Shown here in pieces: positions 1-9,085 of a stretch of 64,000 nt of DNA (its first letter is position 1; each line of letters opens with the position of its first letter). Position numbers and translations under genes: made by a program. Source of the DNA: Diphasiastrum complanatum (taxonomy: Eukaryota; Streptophyta; Lycopodiopsida; Lycopodiales; Lycopodiaceae); the NCBI GenBank assembly GCA_029204225.1, contig CM055096.1, positions 59,930,957-59,994,956 on the forward strand, written 5' to 3'. Under the pieces are notes generated by a model. That model saw only the letters and a list, made by a program, of their open reading frames with translations, ran no database searches and was not told the DNA's origin.

Positions 1-628
1 ATATCACATGGGTAGGAGTGGTCTCCCACGTGTGAAATATCATATAGAAAGTTCAGATCCATTGTATATAGATTTCATACATGTCAAAAGTCAAATCTCC
101 TAGATTGTAGGACCTATCTCCTAATTTGTAGGAATCTAGAAGGTCAACACTAGCCACCAATGATGATGTGGCAAATTAATGGAATCTTAGCCAAAGTGGA
201 TATGGATAAGCACTATGACCTGTCTCACACGTGCTGGAAGTGTCTTAGAGAGAGAGTATGATGATTTTTGTATTTAATCCATGATGGATCCACTTTAAGA
301 AATCAATGAGGCAAGATCTTGGTTTTGGAGGCATATCTTGAGTATTCTCATATTTGTGTTGTGATTTTATGGTTCTATTGCTTTCTAACACTTGTGTACT
401 TCACTCTCTGCTGTAATTCCGTACAGGTACTGTTCTTCACACGTGTGAAGGCAGTAGGTCTCAAGTTTAATCATTTGCTTGTTGTTCTTGCTAGATTTTT
501 GATGGGGAATTGATCTAATTCTAGATCTAATCATTGGTTGATTAGTAGATCATGTAATCTAGCTTCCAAAACCTCTTGAGGATCTGATGTAGATCCATTC
601 TTGGTCTTTATTTCTCTGAAATTTCACA
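1..628 (+). repeat. Left LTR of element 1 (5' part outside window)
   Basis: The visible part ends in CA directly before the primer site. It is near-identical to 4845-5472. It carries CACGTG-core sites, as at 28 and 437, which recur in other LTRs of this window. An open frame at 319-513 occurs identically in both LTRs and is not treated as a gene. Confidence 0.95.
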
Positions 629-642
629 TGGTATCAGAGCCA
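629..642 (+). other. Primer binding site, initiator Met-tRNA
   Basis: TGGTATCAGAGCCA abuts the LTR end with no spacer. This is the standard plant Copia primer site complementary to the 3' end of initiator methionyl tRNA, and it fixes the LTR border and the plus orientation. Confidence 0.93.
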
Positions 643-675
643 AGTACAAGAGATTAAAGCATTGATCTAAACAAC

Positions 676-1050
676 ACCCAGATTGGCAAGTTTTTTGAGA
701 AAACTCACTAATCTTGAGTGGGCGAGTTTGAAGAGTTAGTTAGCCTTGATATTTGTGCATCAAACTTGGTTGTGGGATGCAGGGTTACTCTTCACACGTG
801 TGAGGACGTACAGTACCAGTTTTGGAGCTATATTTTTCAGTTTGATGCTATATCTTACTCATACACCCAAACTAGCAGGTTTTTTGGAAACTAGCTAATC
901 TTGAGGTAGCGAGTTTGAATAGATAGATAGAATCATTATATTTGTACCAAATTTTTTTGTGGGCTTCATGTGTACTTACCACACGTGTGAGGCCGTACAT
1001 AACCTGTTATGAGCAATAAAATTCAGTTTTGGTGCATTTAATGCCTCATA
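676..1050 (+). repeat. Diverged ~190-bp tandem repeat in the leader
   Basis: Unit 1 begins near 676 (CACCCAGATTGGCAAG), unit 2 near 866 (CACCCAAACTAGCAGG), and the start of a third near 1051 (CACCCAAAACTAG). Each full unit contains a GCGAGTTTGAA block, then a CACACGTGTGAGG palindrome followed by CGTAC. Confidence 0.75.
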
Positions 1051-1740
1051 CACCCAAAACTAGTCAATCTAGTGCATTTTTCAAGCTTTGTAATGCATTG
1101 TTTCTATTCCTTTGATTTGTTCTTGGTATAGATCAATCATATAGATGATTTGAATCTTTATTACAGTACATTAAAGCTGATCTTCATATGCTTTGGGTGT
1201 GCATTAAAGTTGAGAGTGAAAGATTGCCAAAAACCATAGATTAAGGAGTGATTTGCAAGGGAAGAGATTGAAATCCATTGTATCTTCACTCTAGATGTGT
1301 TCAAGAGTGAAAGGGTTGAGACTAGAAGCATCTAAGTGCTAGAAGTCAGCCTTGGATAAGTCCTCCAAGTGAAATCTTAAGTGAATTTCTAGAGCACAAA
1401 CACTCATAAAGGCAAAATCTACCAATACAAGTGATAAGCATTGTTGGAGAGTTCTAGAAGTGATTTTTGAGATCTAAGTCACATTGTTCCACTCCTACTC
1501 AAAGAGTTGAGTTTTGTTTGGCTTGAAAGAGAGTCATAGAGGTGTGTAAGTCACATGTGTAGTGTTTGATCCAAAAATCCTAAGAGTTCCTTCCTTTGTA
1601 GAGGGCAAGTTCTAGTAACTCATTTCTTGACTTTGGTGGAAAAATTGTCTCCTTCATTGTGATCAAATCTTGCTAAGTGGCATTAGCTCTTTGTAAGCAC
1701 ATATCTTAGTGAGAGAGAAGTATCACATTTTTGAATTTCA

Positions 1741-2470
1741 TTCCAACTCTAAAGAGGTAGAGTCATTGGTACTTGGTGGAGTCCAATAGGGGTGAATGAA
1801 TTCAATTTTTGAGCACAATTTGACATTGTATGTATGAAACTCAAATAAGTTCTAATTCAACTTTCTTTGTGAGAGGGTGAGGGTCAAGTTGTGATCCCAT
1901 TGGGAGTATAGAACAAGGAGGAGTCCATATTTGAGTGTTCATACATGGTTGGGATCTTTGTGAATCTCTAGATGTCTAATTTTTAAGCTTGGTGAAAAAT
2001 TATTGACATAGATTGTTATCAAACCATTTCATGTCCATTCCAAATCTCAAGAGTGAGATTATTTGGGTCAAGAGGATTCCAAAAGGCGTGATTGGATCTG
2101 ATCTTTGTGTGTTTGAATCAAGTATACATGTCAAGTTTATGTGATCTAGTGTAGATCATTTTTTTTTTTTTGTGAAAGTTAGTGGTTTAATTTGTTGTCG
2201 AATCAAATCAAATTCAATCAAAATCTTAAGAGTGAGATTATTTGGGTCAAGAGTGAGTCCAAAAGAAGTGATTGAGTTTGATTTTCAAGTATTTGAAACA
2301 AAACCCATCCTTTGTTCAAGAATATCAAAAGTTGAGTGAACTAGTCAAGAGAAAAGAAAAATCTAGGAGTCAAATCTTTTCAAATCCATTCCAACTCTCA
2401 AAAGAAAGAGTCATTGGTGTTTGTTGAGTCCAATAGGGGTGTTTGAATCTGATTTTTGTGATTTGATAGA
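1741..2470 (+). repeat. Four diverged ~75-bp leader repeats
   Basis: Units near 1741, 2037, 2213 and 2389 share the order TTCCAA/ATCT, AAGAG-GAGA, TCATTGG or TTATTTGGG, GAGTCCAA-AGG, GTGATTGAATCTGATTTTTG. Spacing is roughly 175-295 bp. They lie just upstream of the gag-like ORF. Confidence 0.65.
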
Positions 2471-2652
2471 GTGCTTTGGTCTTAGTGATCAAAGCAAAAA
2501 TTAGTTTCCAATTGACTAGGTTGAAAAGAGATATGATTCAAAATTTGTCTTGTGTAGATCCTTCTAGATTGTTGAATGTGTTCAAATCTAGTTTCTTGAG
2601 AGTCACAAATTACATTTTGAAAAGTCATATCACAAAGTTTTACTTCCTCATC

Positions 2653-3828
2653 ATGGCATCAATAGGTGGCAACCTATTGGAGGCAAGTAAGGATCCTAAA
2701 TGCAACCTTTGTGGCAAGAGAGATCATTTTGTCTCAAGATGCTACAAAATGAAGACCAATCCATCCAAGGAGAACCAAAGCAAGGGGGCCGAGGTGAAGG
2801 ATGGAGATTCAAGTGCAAAATGCAAAGGCAAGAAGGACAAATCTAAGGAAATGTGTTTCCTTTGTGGAAAGATGCATGAGGCTTGGAGTCTCACAAGGAC
2901 TTACAAGAGTTGTCTTCAAAAATCCATCACCACACATTTCAAACCTCTAGAAGTTTTTCATTTGGAAGTGCATTGTTTGGTTCAAGATGCAAAGAAAGAT
3001 GTTTCTTTCATGAATGTCACTTGGATTTATTTCATGTTCTTGGAAAGCATTTTGTTTGGAACTTTGGATAAGTTCAAAGTTATTGTTATGATCCAAGAGA
3101 AACCAAGCAAAATTAAGGAGGAGCAATCACAAAATGAAAATAGTTCCATTTATGCTCTCATGACATCTTTTGAAGAACTATTTTGCTTTGAAGAGATTTT
3201 TGTATCTCAAATGTGGATTAAGGCAATACTAGTTGAGTGTGATGCCTTAATAGATAGCAAAGCATGTTTTCCTTGTAAACTTACATTGAGTATAAAGACA
3301 AGGAAATGGAAATGTCTTCATGATGTATTTTCTTTTGGTTTCAATAAGATCATGAATGATGTGTTCATTCATAATGTTGAAAGTTGTAAATTTTCAATTT
3401 TAAAGGCAAGTTGTAAACTTCTTATGAGAATAAGTGAAGCATCCAAAGTGGACACTTATATCCATAAGCAAGTAGTTAGCCTTATTGAGATGGAAATAGT
3501 TCTTGATTTCAATATTAGAAAAATCATGTCAAGTTGTGGTGATTTTTGGACTTATGGTTCTAGCATAAGTAATATTGTTGATCATAGAAAGTGCACAATG
3601 TATGGTCATGTTTATTGTGATCATTATGAGACATGGAGGTCTCGGATTTTCATCAAGGAGGAGCACCAAGAAGTTGATCTTAAGGAGTCATCTCAAGGTT
3701 CAAGTGTGCCAAGGATTGAGGAGGAGAGTCCTTCTCAAGTTATGATTCCAAGAAGAATATCAAGAGACATGGTTGAGTCATATGGCTCACATTTCAAGGG
3801 AAAGAGGAGCACATTTCAAGTGGTATAG
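2653..3828 (+). CDS. Gag-derived zinc-knuckle ORF with unrecognised C-terminal domain
   Basis: The ATG at 2653 is preferred because the first residues, MASIGGNLLE, match the gag start of the Copia element at 58843 (MASNGGIMLE). The frame is open upstream to 2476 without a convincing start. In this copy the capsid part of gag is missing: after ten residues it runs straight into a CX2CX4HX4C zinc knuckle (CNLCGKRDHFVSRC), a Lys-rich linker and a partial second knuckle (CFLCGK). The remaining ~250 residues are unrecognised and include a block (SFEELFCFEEIF through DTYIHKQVVSLIEMEI) repeated in the next ORF. The zinc knuckle would bind nucleic acid. No enzyme motif is visible. Confidence 0.75.
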   Translation: MASIGGNLLEASKDPKCNLCGKRDHFVSRCYKMKTNPSKENQSKGAEVKDGDSSAKCKGKKDKSKEMCFLCGKMHEAWSLTRTYKSCLQKSITTHFKPLEVFHLEVHCLVQDAKKDVSFMNVTWIYFMFLESILFGTLDKFKVIVMIQEKPSKIKEEQSQNENSSIYALMTSFEELFCFEEIFVSQMWIKAILVECDALIDSKACFPCKLTLSIKTRKWKCLHDVFSFGFNKIMNDVFIHNVESCKFSILKASCKLLMRISEASKVDTYIHKQVVSLIEMEIVLDFNIRKIMSSCGDFWTYGSSISNIVDHRKCTMYGHVYCDHYETWRSRIFIKEEHQEVDLKESSQGSSVPRIEEESPSQVMIPRRISRDMVESYGSHFKGKRSTFQVV

Positions 3829-3833
3829 ATCTT

Positions 3834-4490
3834 ATGCTTTCTTCTCATATGTCATTTGGTGAATCAATTTGCTTTGGTGAGACTTTTGCAACTCAAAGTT
3901 GGAGTAAAGCAATACTAGTTGAGTATGGTGTCTCTCTTGAGAACATAGTTGATGTTCTTAATGATTTCAAATTGATTTTAGATCAATTAGAAAGCAAATG
4001 GTTATTTCATCAAATGTATGCTCTTGAATCTTGCAAGAGCAAGAGTGATTTGCTCATTCATAGTATGAAAATTTGTCTTTTTTCATGTATTGAGGCAAAT
4101 TGTAAACTCTTTATGAGAGTAAGTGAATCATCCTCTAAGGACACTTATCTCCATAATAAAGTATTTAGCCTCATTAGATCTGAGATTAGAATGGAAATCA
4201 AGCATGAAGATATGATGCGAACTCTTGGTTATTATAGCATGCATAGTCTTGCCAATGTTGATGAGCCAAATTCTCGAGATCTTGGTAACATGATGTTGGA
4301 TCTTTGTGATCCTTATGAGTCAAGAAGGACTCTTTATTTTCTCATGGAATTTCAGCTATTTTTGAGCTTTTGGATCAACCATATGTTTCAAGGATGGAAC
4401 AAATCAATGAAAAAAGTGATCAAGTGGTGCAAAGCTCTCAAGTTCATCAAAGAAGTCAACATCAAGGAGGCACTATCATGGATATGGTGA
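3834..4490 (+). CDS. Second ORF, tandem copy of the unknown domain
   Basis: It starts six bases after the previous ORF and encodes about 218 residues. It parallels the first ORF: SFGESICFGETF matches SFEELFCFEEIF; WSKAILVEYG matches WIKAILVECD; NCKLFMRVSESSSKDTYLH matches SCKLLMRISEASKVDTYIH; CDPYESRR matches CDHYETWR. Near the 3' end another frame reads on (LLDQPYVSRMEQINEK), so a frameshift near 4360 is likely. The two ORFs probably descend from one protein with an internal duplication, later split by the stop at 3826. No known family is recognised. Confidence 0.6.
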   Translation: MLSSHMSFGESICFGETFATQSWSKAILVEYGVSLENIVDVLNDFKLILDQLESKWLFHQMYALESCKSKSDLLIHSMKICLFSCIEANCKLFMRVSESSSKDTYLHNKVFSLIRSEIRMEIKHEDMMRTLGYYSMHSLANVDEPNSRDLGNMMLDLCDPYESRRTLYFLMEFQLFLSFWINHMFQGWNKSMKKVIKWCKALKFIKEVNIKEALSWIW

Positions 4491-4598
4491 TCTTGGATCT
4501 TCATCAAACTCATTGGCTGATCTTCACACCTATGAACCTGCAATGATCAGCCTTAAGTGTTGTAAATAGATGTACCATAGATGTATCAAGTTAGTTTT

Positions 4599-4607
4599 GA
4601 GGAGGAG
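4599..4607 (+). other. Polypurine tract of element 1
   Basis: GAGGAGGAG directly before the TG of the right LTR, where plus-strand DNA synthesis would be primed. Confidence 0.85.
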
Positions 4608-5472
4608 TGTTAAAATTGGCAAAAGCTAACTTGGTTAAATCTTGTAAATACCATAATGACTTGTACCTATCATCATTAGACATGTGTGGAGCCTGTTCCC
4701 ACGTGTGAAATCTATGCCTAAGTCATTTAGATAGATCATAAATGTTGTACATATCATTTAAATTGGAAACTAGTGGCTAAATTGGCCAAAAACTAGTTTA
4801 GTAGTATTATGACACTTGGCACCATTCTAGTGGTAGAAAATGCTATATCACATGGGTAGGAGTGGTCTCCCACGTGTGAAATATCATATAGAAAGTTCAG
4901 ATCCATTGTATATAGATTTCATACATGTCAAAAGTCAAATCTCCTAGATTGTAGGACCTATCTCCTAATTTGTAGGAATCTAGAAGGTCAACACTAGCCA
5001 CCAATGATGATGTGGCAAATTAATGGAATCTTAGCCAAAGTGGATATGGATAAGCACTATGACCTGTCTCACACGTGCTGGAAGTGTCTTAGAGAGAGAG
5101 TATGATGATTTTTGTATTTAATCCATGATGGATCCACTTTAAGAAATCAATGAGGCAAGATCTTGGTTTTGGAGGCATATCTTGAGTATTCTCATATTTG
5201 TGTTGTGATTTTATGGTTCTATTGCTTTCTAACACTTGTGTACTTCACTCTCTGCTGTAATTCCGTACAGGTACTGTTCTTCACACGTGTGAAGGCAGTA
5301 GGTCTCAAGTTTAATCATTTGCTTGTTGTTCTTGCTAGATTTTTGATGGGGAATTGATCTAATTCTAGATCTAATCATTGGTTGATTAGTAGATCATGTA
5401 ATCTAGCTTCCAAAACCTCTTGAGGATCTGATGTAGATCCATTTTTGGTCTTTATTTCTCTGAAATTTCACA
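4608..5472 (+). repeat. Right LTR of element 1, 865 bp
   Basis: Starts TGTTAAAATTGG after the purine tract and ends ATTTCACA. It contains CACGTG cores at 4701, 4872, 5072 and a full CACACGTGTG at 5282-5291. Flanking DNA at 5473 is Gypsy-like sequence, so the element inserted into older repeat DNA. Confidence 0.93.
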
Positions 5473-6011
5473 ATTTCTCCACTGAGGGATCTATATACTT
5501 GAAATAAGCTGTCTGCTCAATCTTCTGGAGCATCCTGGTAACAACATTTGGTCCACGAAGGAACCCGAAGGGATGCAAGTCTGTCGTCGCAAAAGATATA
5601 TTATAGACATAGTAGTTGTGCATGGTAAGATATGAGTCTTGTCTCGCATAATTGGGCTAACGTAAATAGTCTGGTCTTGACTTGTTGCTCAATTATAGCT
5701 TTCTCACAGAGATCTGTAGAGAAGGCTTCCATGACTCTTAGAGAAGGTACTAAGAACTCGACTGGCATTACCACCTCTTGACCATACACTAGATGGAATG
5801 GCCCAGGTAACCCACCTAGTGGCTTTCTTTGGGGTGGTGTGGTAAGCCCAGATAGCTGAGAAGAGTTTCGTCTCCCAATCAGAGCAACTGGTTTCAACTA
5901 TCTTTGTCAATATCTTACATATCGTCTTGTTAGTTGATTCGGCCTAGCCAGTACATTTAAAAAGTGCGTGTCGCGATCACTAACTAGCTCAATAGGACAA
6001 CCAAAACGTGT
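5473..6011 (-). pseudogene. Ty3/Gypsy integrase fragment
   Basis: On the minus strand the order is: an integrase-core end (FGCPIELVSDRDTHF), AESTNKTI, then DWETKLFSAIWAYHTTPK and PFHLVYGQEVVMPVEFLVPS. These are hallmarks of the C-terminal half of a plant Gypsy integrase. At least one frameshift separates the two halves (near 5830), and the 5473-5600 part is weakly conserved. It is cut by element 1 on one side and by a Copia remnant near 6012 on the other. Not functional. Confidence 0.85.
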
Positions 6012-6021
6012 AATAATGTTT

Positions 6022-7281
6022 TTTCCTATTTGTCTTTCTACTAATAGGAAAGCAAGACTTGATGGTGTTCTTTACATTCCTTCACTTTCAAAGAATTTTC
6101 TAAGTGCTGATCAAATGATAGAGAAAGGATACATGGTAAAATTTGGTGGTGATGCTTGTTTCATTACAAAGGAAGAAATCTTGGTTGCTAGGGGCAATAG
6201 ACAAGGTAGACTTTTTAAGATTGATGCTTTTGTTATGGCTAACAAAAAGGATGGAATGGAAAAGGATACTGGTCTCAACTTTCCAAAGTTTCCTTTTAGC
6301 ATCAATAAGATTGGTGGATCTTATGCAAAGTCTAAAAAGCTTCCTTATGCTAGATCTAGATCAAGATCTGATATGCTCCTTGGAAAAGTTCAACTTTGTG
6401 CTAACTTGGCTAGTCTTGAGGATAATGATGGTGTTTCAATGGTTCTTCATGGCAAGTGCAAGCATGCAAAAGGTAAGGAAAGAGCTAACTTCATCAATGG
6501 TGGTGAAGGTTATTCCTTGGAAAAGGTTATTGCTAATGATTTCTTTGATCATATGGAAAAAGATGTTGCTAGGTGCATGCATGAAGGAGGTGGTTCTTCT
6601 ACATTATTTTGTGATAAAACCAAGAAAGCCATTTTTGCAGCAAGTGGAATCACATGTCTTCATAAAGAGAGTAGATCAAATGGTTCTATCAAGAGACTTG
6701 GTGAGGGAGATAGTCACAAGTCAAGAAGAAGAGAAGTATGTGAAGAGTTCAAAGTAGGATGTACTTTGAATGATGTCATTGTGAATAATAGTGAGGAAGA
6801 GTCATTATCATATGATTCATTATCTAAAACATTGAGTAGAAGTTCTTGTTTGAAAAAAGAGAGTACTTCAATCATCCTTATGTTGAAGGTACTAATCATA
6901 TTTTTCATGGCTTCTAATGTCTTTGAGGTTTCTACTTTTTATGATGCAATCATTAAGAGGGAGTCTTATGAAGGAAAGAGCAATGGAAGATTGGTTCTTG
7001 GAAAGATCCAAGGCATGAATCTCACATCTCTTCATCTACTCAAACGATTCTATGATTATGAATTGATCACTCATGATCGAGATGGCAAAAGGTTGGTTGG
7101 AGAAGACTACATGGAGCAAATCGAGAGGCAATTTCTTCAAGGCAAGGGAGATCTCATTAGTGAGCTTATTAAGGTTTTTTATGGACTCAAGAAGGCTGGA
7201 TTTACTAGGTTTGATACTCATCTTCACCTACTCTACTTCATGTTGGATGGAAAGTTTGGAATCTATCTTTTTGATTTATGA
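6022..7281 (+). pseudogene. Copia-derived ORF with unrecognised centre
   Basis: Open without stops for over 400 codons. The first ~80 residues are the segment after a Copia protease (STNRKARLDGVLYIPSLSKN, MIEKG, GDACFI, GRLFKIDA), close to the same part of the element at 58843-60160. The last ~60 residues look like a worn Copia reverse transcriptase (DYMEQ, KVFYGLKKAGF). Between them, where integrase belongs, lie about 280 residues rich in Ser, Lys and Asp with no integrase zinc finger or catalytic motif. No start codon is apparent, since the 5' end is cut at about 6012. It could be a rearranged Copia or captured sequence. The long open frame in decayed surroundings is notable. Confidence 0.6.
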
Positions 7282-7692
7282 TAGGGGCATTGTTTTCACT
7301 AACCTTTGTGAAAGATCCAGATCAAGCATTGATGAGATCTTGTTGGATCTAGATCATATGTTTGAGAGGGAGTATTTCTAGAGGTTCAGGTCTAAATATA
7401 TTCATATCTTTGATATCTTTGATGTTCAAGAGAAAGGTAAGCAGGTGGAAGCGACTCATTTGCTCTACTCACATGTTTTGCTACATTGTCTTGCAATATC
7501 TTATTGCTGGAGTTGTACTAGCATTCTTGGCTGATTTTTCTTATGGAAATGAAGCTATTGGAGGTTCATTATGTCACTCATTCATGGCCAAGTCATCAAG
7601 TGTTGATGATATCTTGTGGCAAGATGGAGATGGAGGCTCATTCATGGAGTTTTATCGTGGAGACATATCAAGAAAGGACAAAGTTGGAGGAT
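7282..7692 (+). other. 3' tail of the Copia-derived remnant
   Basis: Short open frames (7362-7736) resemble no protein. The last bases, AAGTTGGAGGA, look like a purine tract directly before the TGTTGGAG that opens the LTR copy at 7693. Confidence 0.4.
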
Positions 7693-8678
7693 GTTGGAGA
7701 AAGAGGGGTGTGAGAAACAAAAATAGCTTGAATTGAAATGAACACAAAAAGAGATGACCTCGAAACTCGAAAAAAAAACGAACTAGAACGGAAAGTGTTC
7801 GTGCGCAACGGAATGAGCTATCTCACTCTTTCCCAAAACATGACTACGCCTATCAGACTCAAACAGAACATTAGTGATAGAAGTCACGTTCGATCTAATT
7901 ACGTAGCCAAACATTAAGCATGAAGACATCAGAATGATAATTCATCGTGAACAGCTAGACTGATTGTCAATTGCGGATTAGTTGTGAAAGACAAGACTAA
8001 ATATTAGTCGCAAATAGCTAGAATAATAATAATTTGCGAAGAATAGACTACCAAATTAAGCAATAAGAAAGTCAAACAAAATGTAGAAAAGCATTTGAAC
8101 ATAGAACAAACAGAGCTGTATCAGATTAAGTATAGCGAAATATACAGGTCAATAATGCAGGTGAGCACAAGACAATAGTGGACGAAACTGTGTGCTTCAC
8201 AAAGCTAATCCAATTTGAAAAAGGATAAGCCTATTACTGACATTACAAAAAAGCGATGCACAAAAACATCTACTTCGTCTATCTCTGATAAGCTTTTGAT
8301 GCTATTATGCTTGTTTCTTGTTTCTCACTTAATTTCTATGTCTGAATACACAGATGGTATTCAATATATACATAATTTTACAGGTGTGCAGATGAAGAAA
8401 GTACAAAGTGGTGTGCGGTCTATGGGTCTATGGGAGATCGTGGACGGCTGTTGTCATTGTCAAATCTGATTACACAGTTGCATGGGATGAGCGTGAGAAG
8501 GCCGTGACATCAACCTTCATTGAAATGAATGTTGGTAAAGACGCGAAAAATGCGACACTCTGACAAATGCCTTAAAATTTGATATACAGGGTACCTTCGC
8601 TTTTCCATTAGGGCACCTTCGGCATTTGTAGGGAAGTGTCGCCTTTTTTGCCTGTCACAAATCATGTGTAAAAACACA
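7693..8678. repeat. Copia LTR copy, left member of a 986-bp pair
   Basis: Matches 19245-20232 along its whole length with scattered substitutions and small indels. It begins TGTTGGAGAAAG and ends AAAACACA. The partner is the 5' LTR of a minus-strand Copia, so this would be its 3' LTR if one element once spanned both. However no pyrimidine tract lies on its right side and the 5-bp flanks (GAGGA and GTGTC) do not match, so independent copies are also possible. Confidence 0.8.
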
Positions 8679-9085
8679 CATTAGAGAGAATATGGGCCCA
8701 AAGAGGGCCCTATAAGAAATGCCATGTAGGAGAGAGAGAAATAACTATAAAGTAATTATAATATCATTTTCTAACTTCTTTACGCATCTGCCTGCACTAC
8801 TTTCCATGTAAATGAATGCACCTTAGTTTAGTCACATCAAACTTCACTGATGCTTAACTATAGTTAAAATATAATTTTTCAAAATGCTGAAATATTCCCT
8901 CTCAATAGTTGGGAATACTCAAAAATTTGAATTAGGAGTGACATTTTTGAAAAAAACCTACGCCATCTCTATCTCTAGGGTCAAAAACAAGTGTTTAGCG
9001 CCATCTCTATCTCCAACAGAGTCATTAGCGCCATCTCCAGCTTTGTTATTGTCATTGTGTTGTTTGTTACTATACTACTGTACTG
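8679..9085. other. No gene seen
   Basis: AT-rich. Contains a palindromic GGGCCCAAAGAGGGCCC at 8695-8711 and GAGAGA runs. It may be the left flank or end of the cassette at 8.7-15.9 kb; no terminal repeat was matched by eye. Confidence 0.4.

Larger units (their letters stand above)
643..2652 (+). other. Long untranslated leader of element 1
   Basis: About 2 kb between primer site and the gag-like ATG with no credible gene. Unlike compact Copia leaders it is built of diverged repeats (676-1050 and 1741-2470). CACACGTGTG palindromes occur at 793-802 and 980-989, each close to a GTAC. There is a T run at 2159-2171. Its function is unknown; packaging or translational control are possibilities only. 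Confidence 0.6.
1..5472 (+). mobile_element. LTR element 1, non-autonomous Copia-type, young
   Basis: Two direct LTR copies enclose a 3,979-bp internal region. The left LTR is cut by the window edge (about 237 bp missing); positions 1-628 match 4845-5472 without indels and with one difference seen (600 C versus 5444 T), so insertion was recent. A Met-tRNA primer site follows the left LTR and a purine tract precedes the right one. Inside there is no recognisable protease, integrase or reverse transcriptase, only a gag-like zinc knuckle ORF and a second ORF. It must therefore rely on enzymes from another Copia element. The 5-bp target duplication cannot be checked because the left end is outside the window. 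Confidence 0.92.

Noticed and set aside
319-513. 64-codon frame repeated at 5163-5357
   Set aside because: It lies in both LTR copies, has no ATG and no family resemblance; identity comes from LTR duplication.
7693-8678. Clean solo LTR
   Set aside because: The 5-bp flanks (GAGGA and CATTA) differ, so no target duplication supports a solo insertion.
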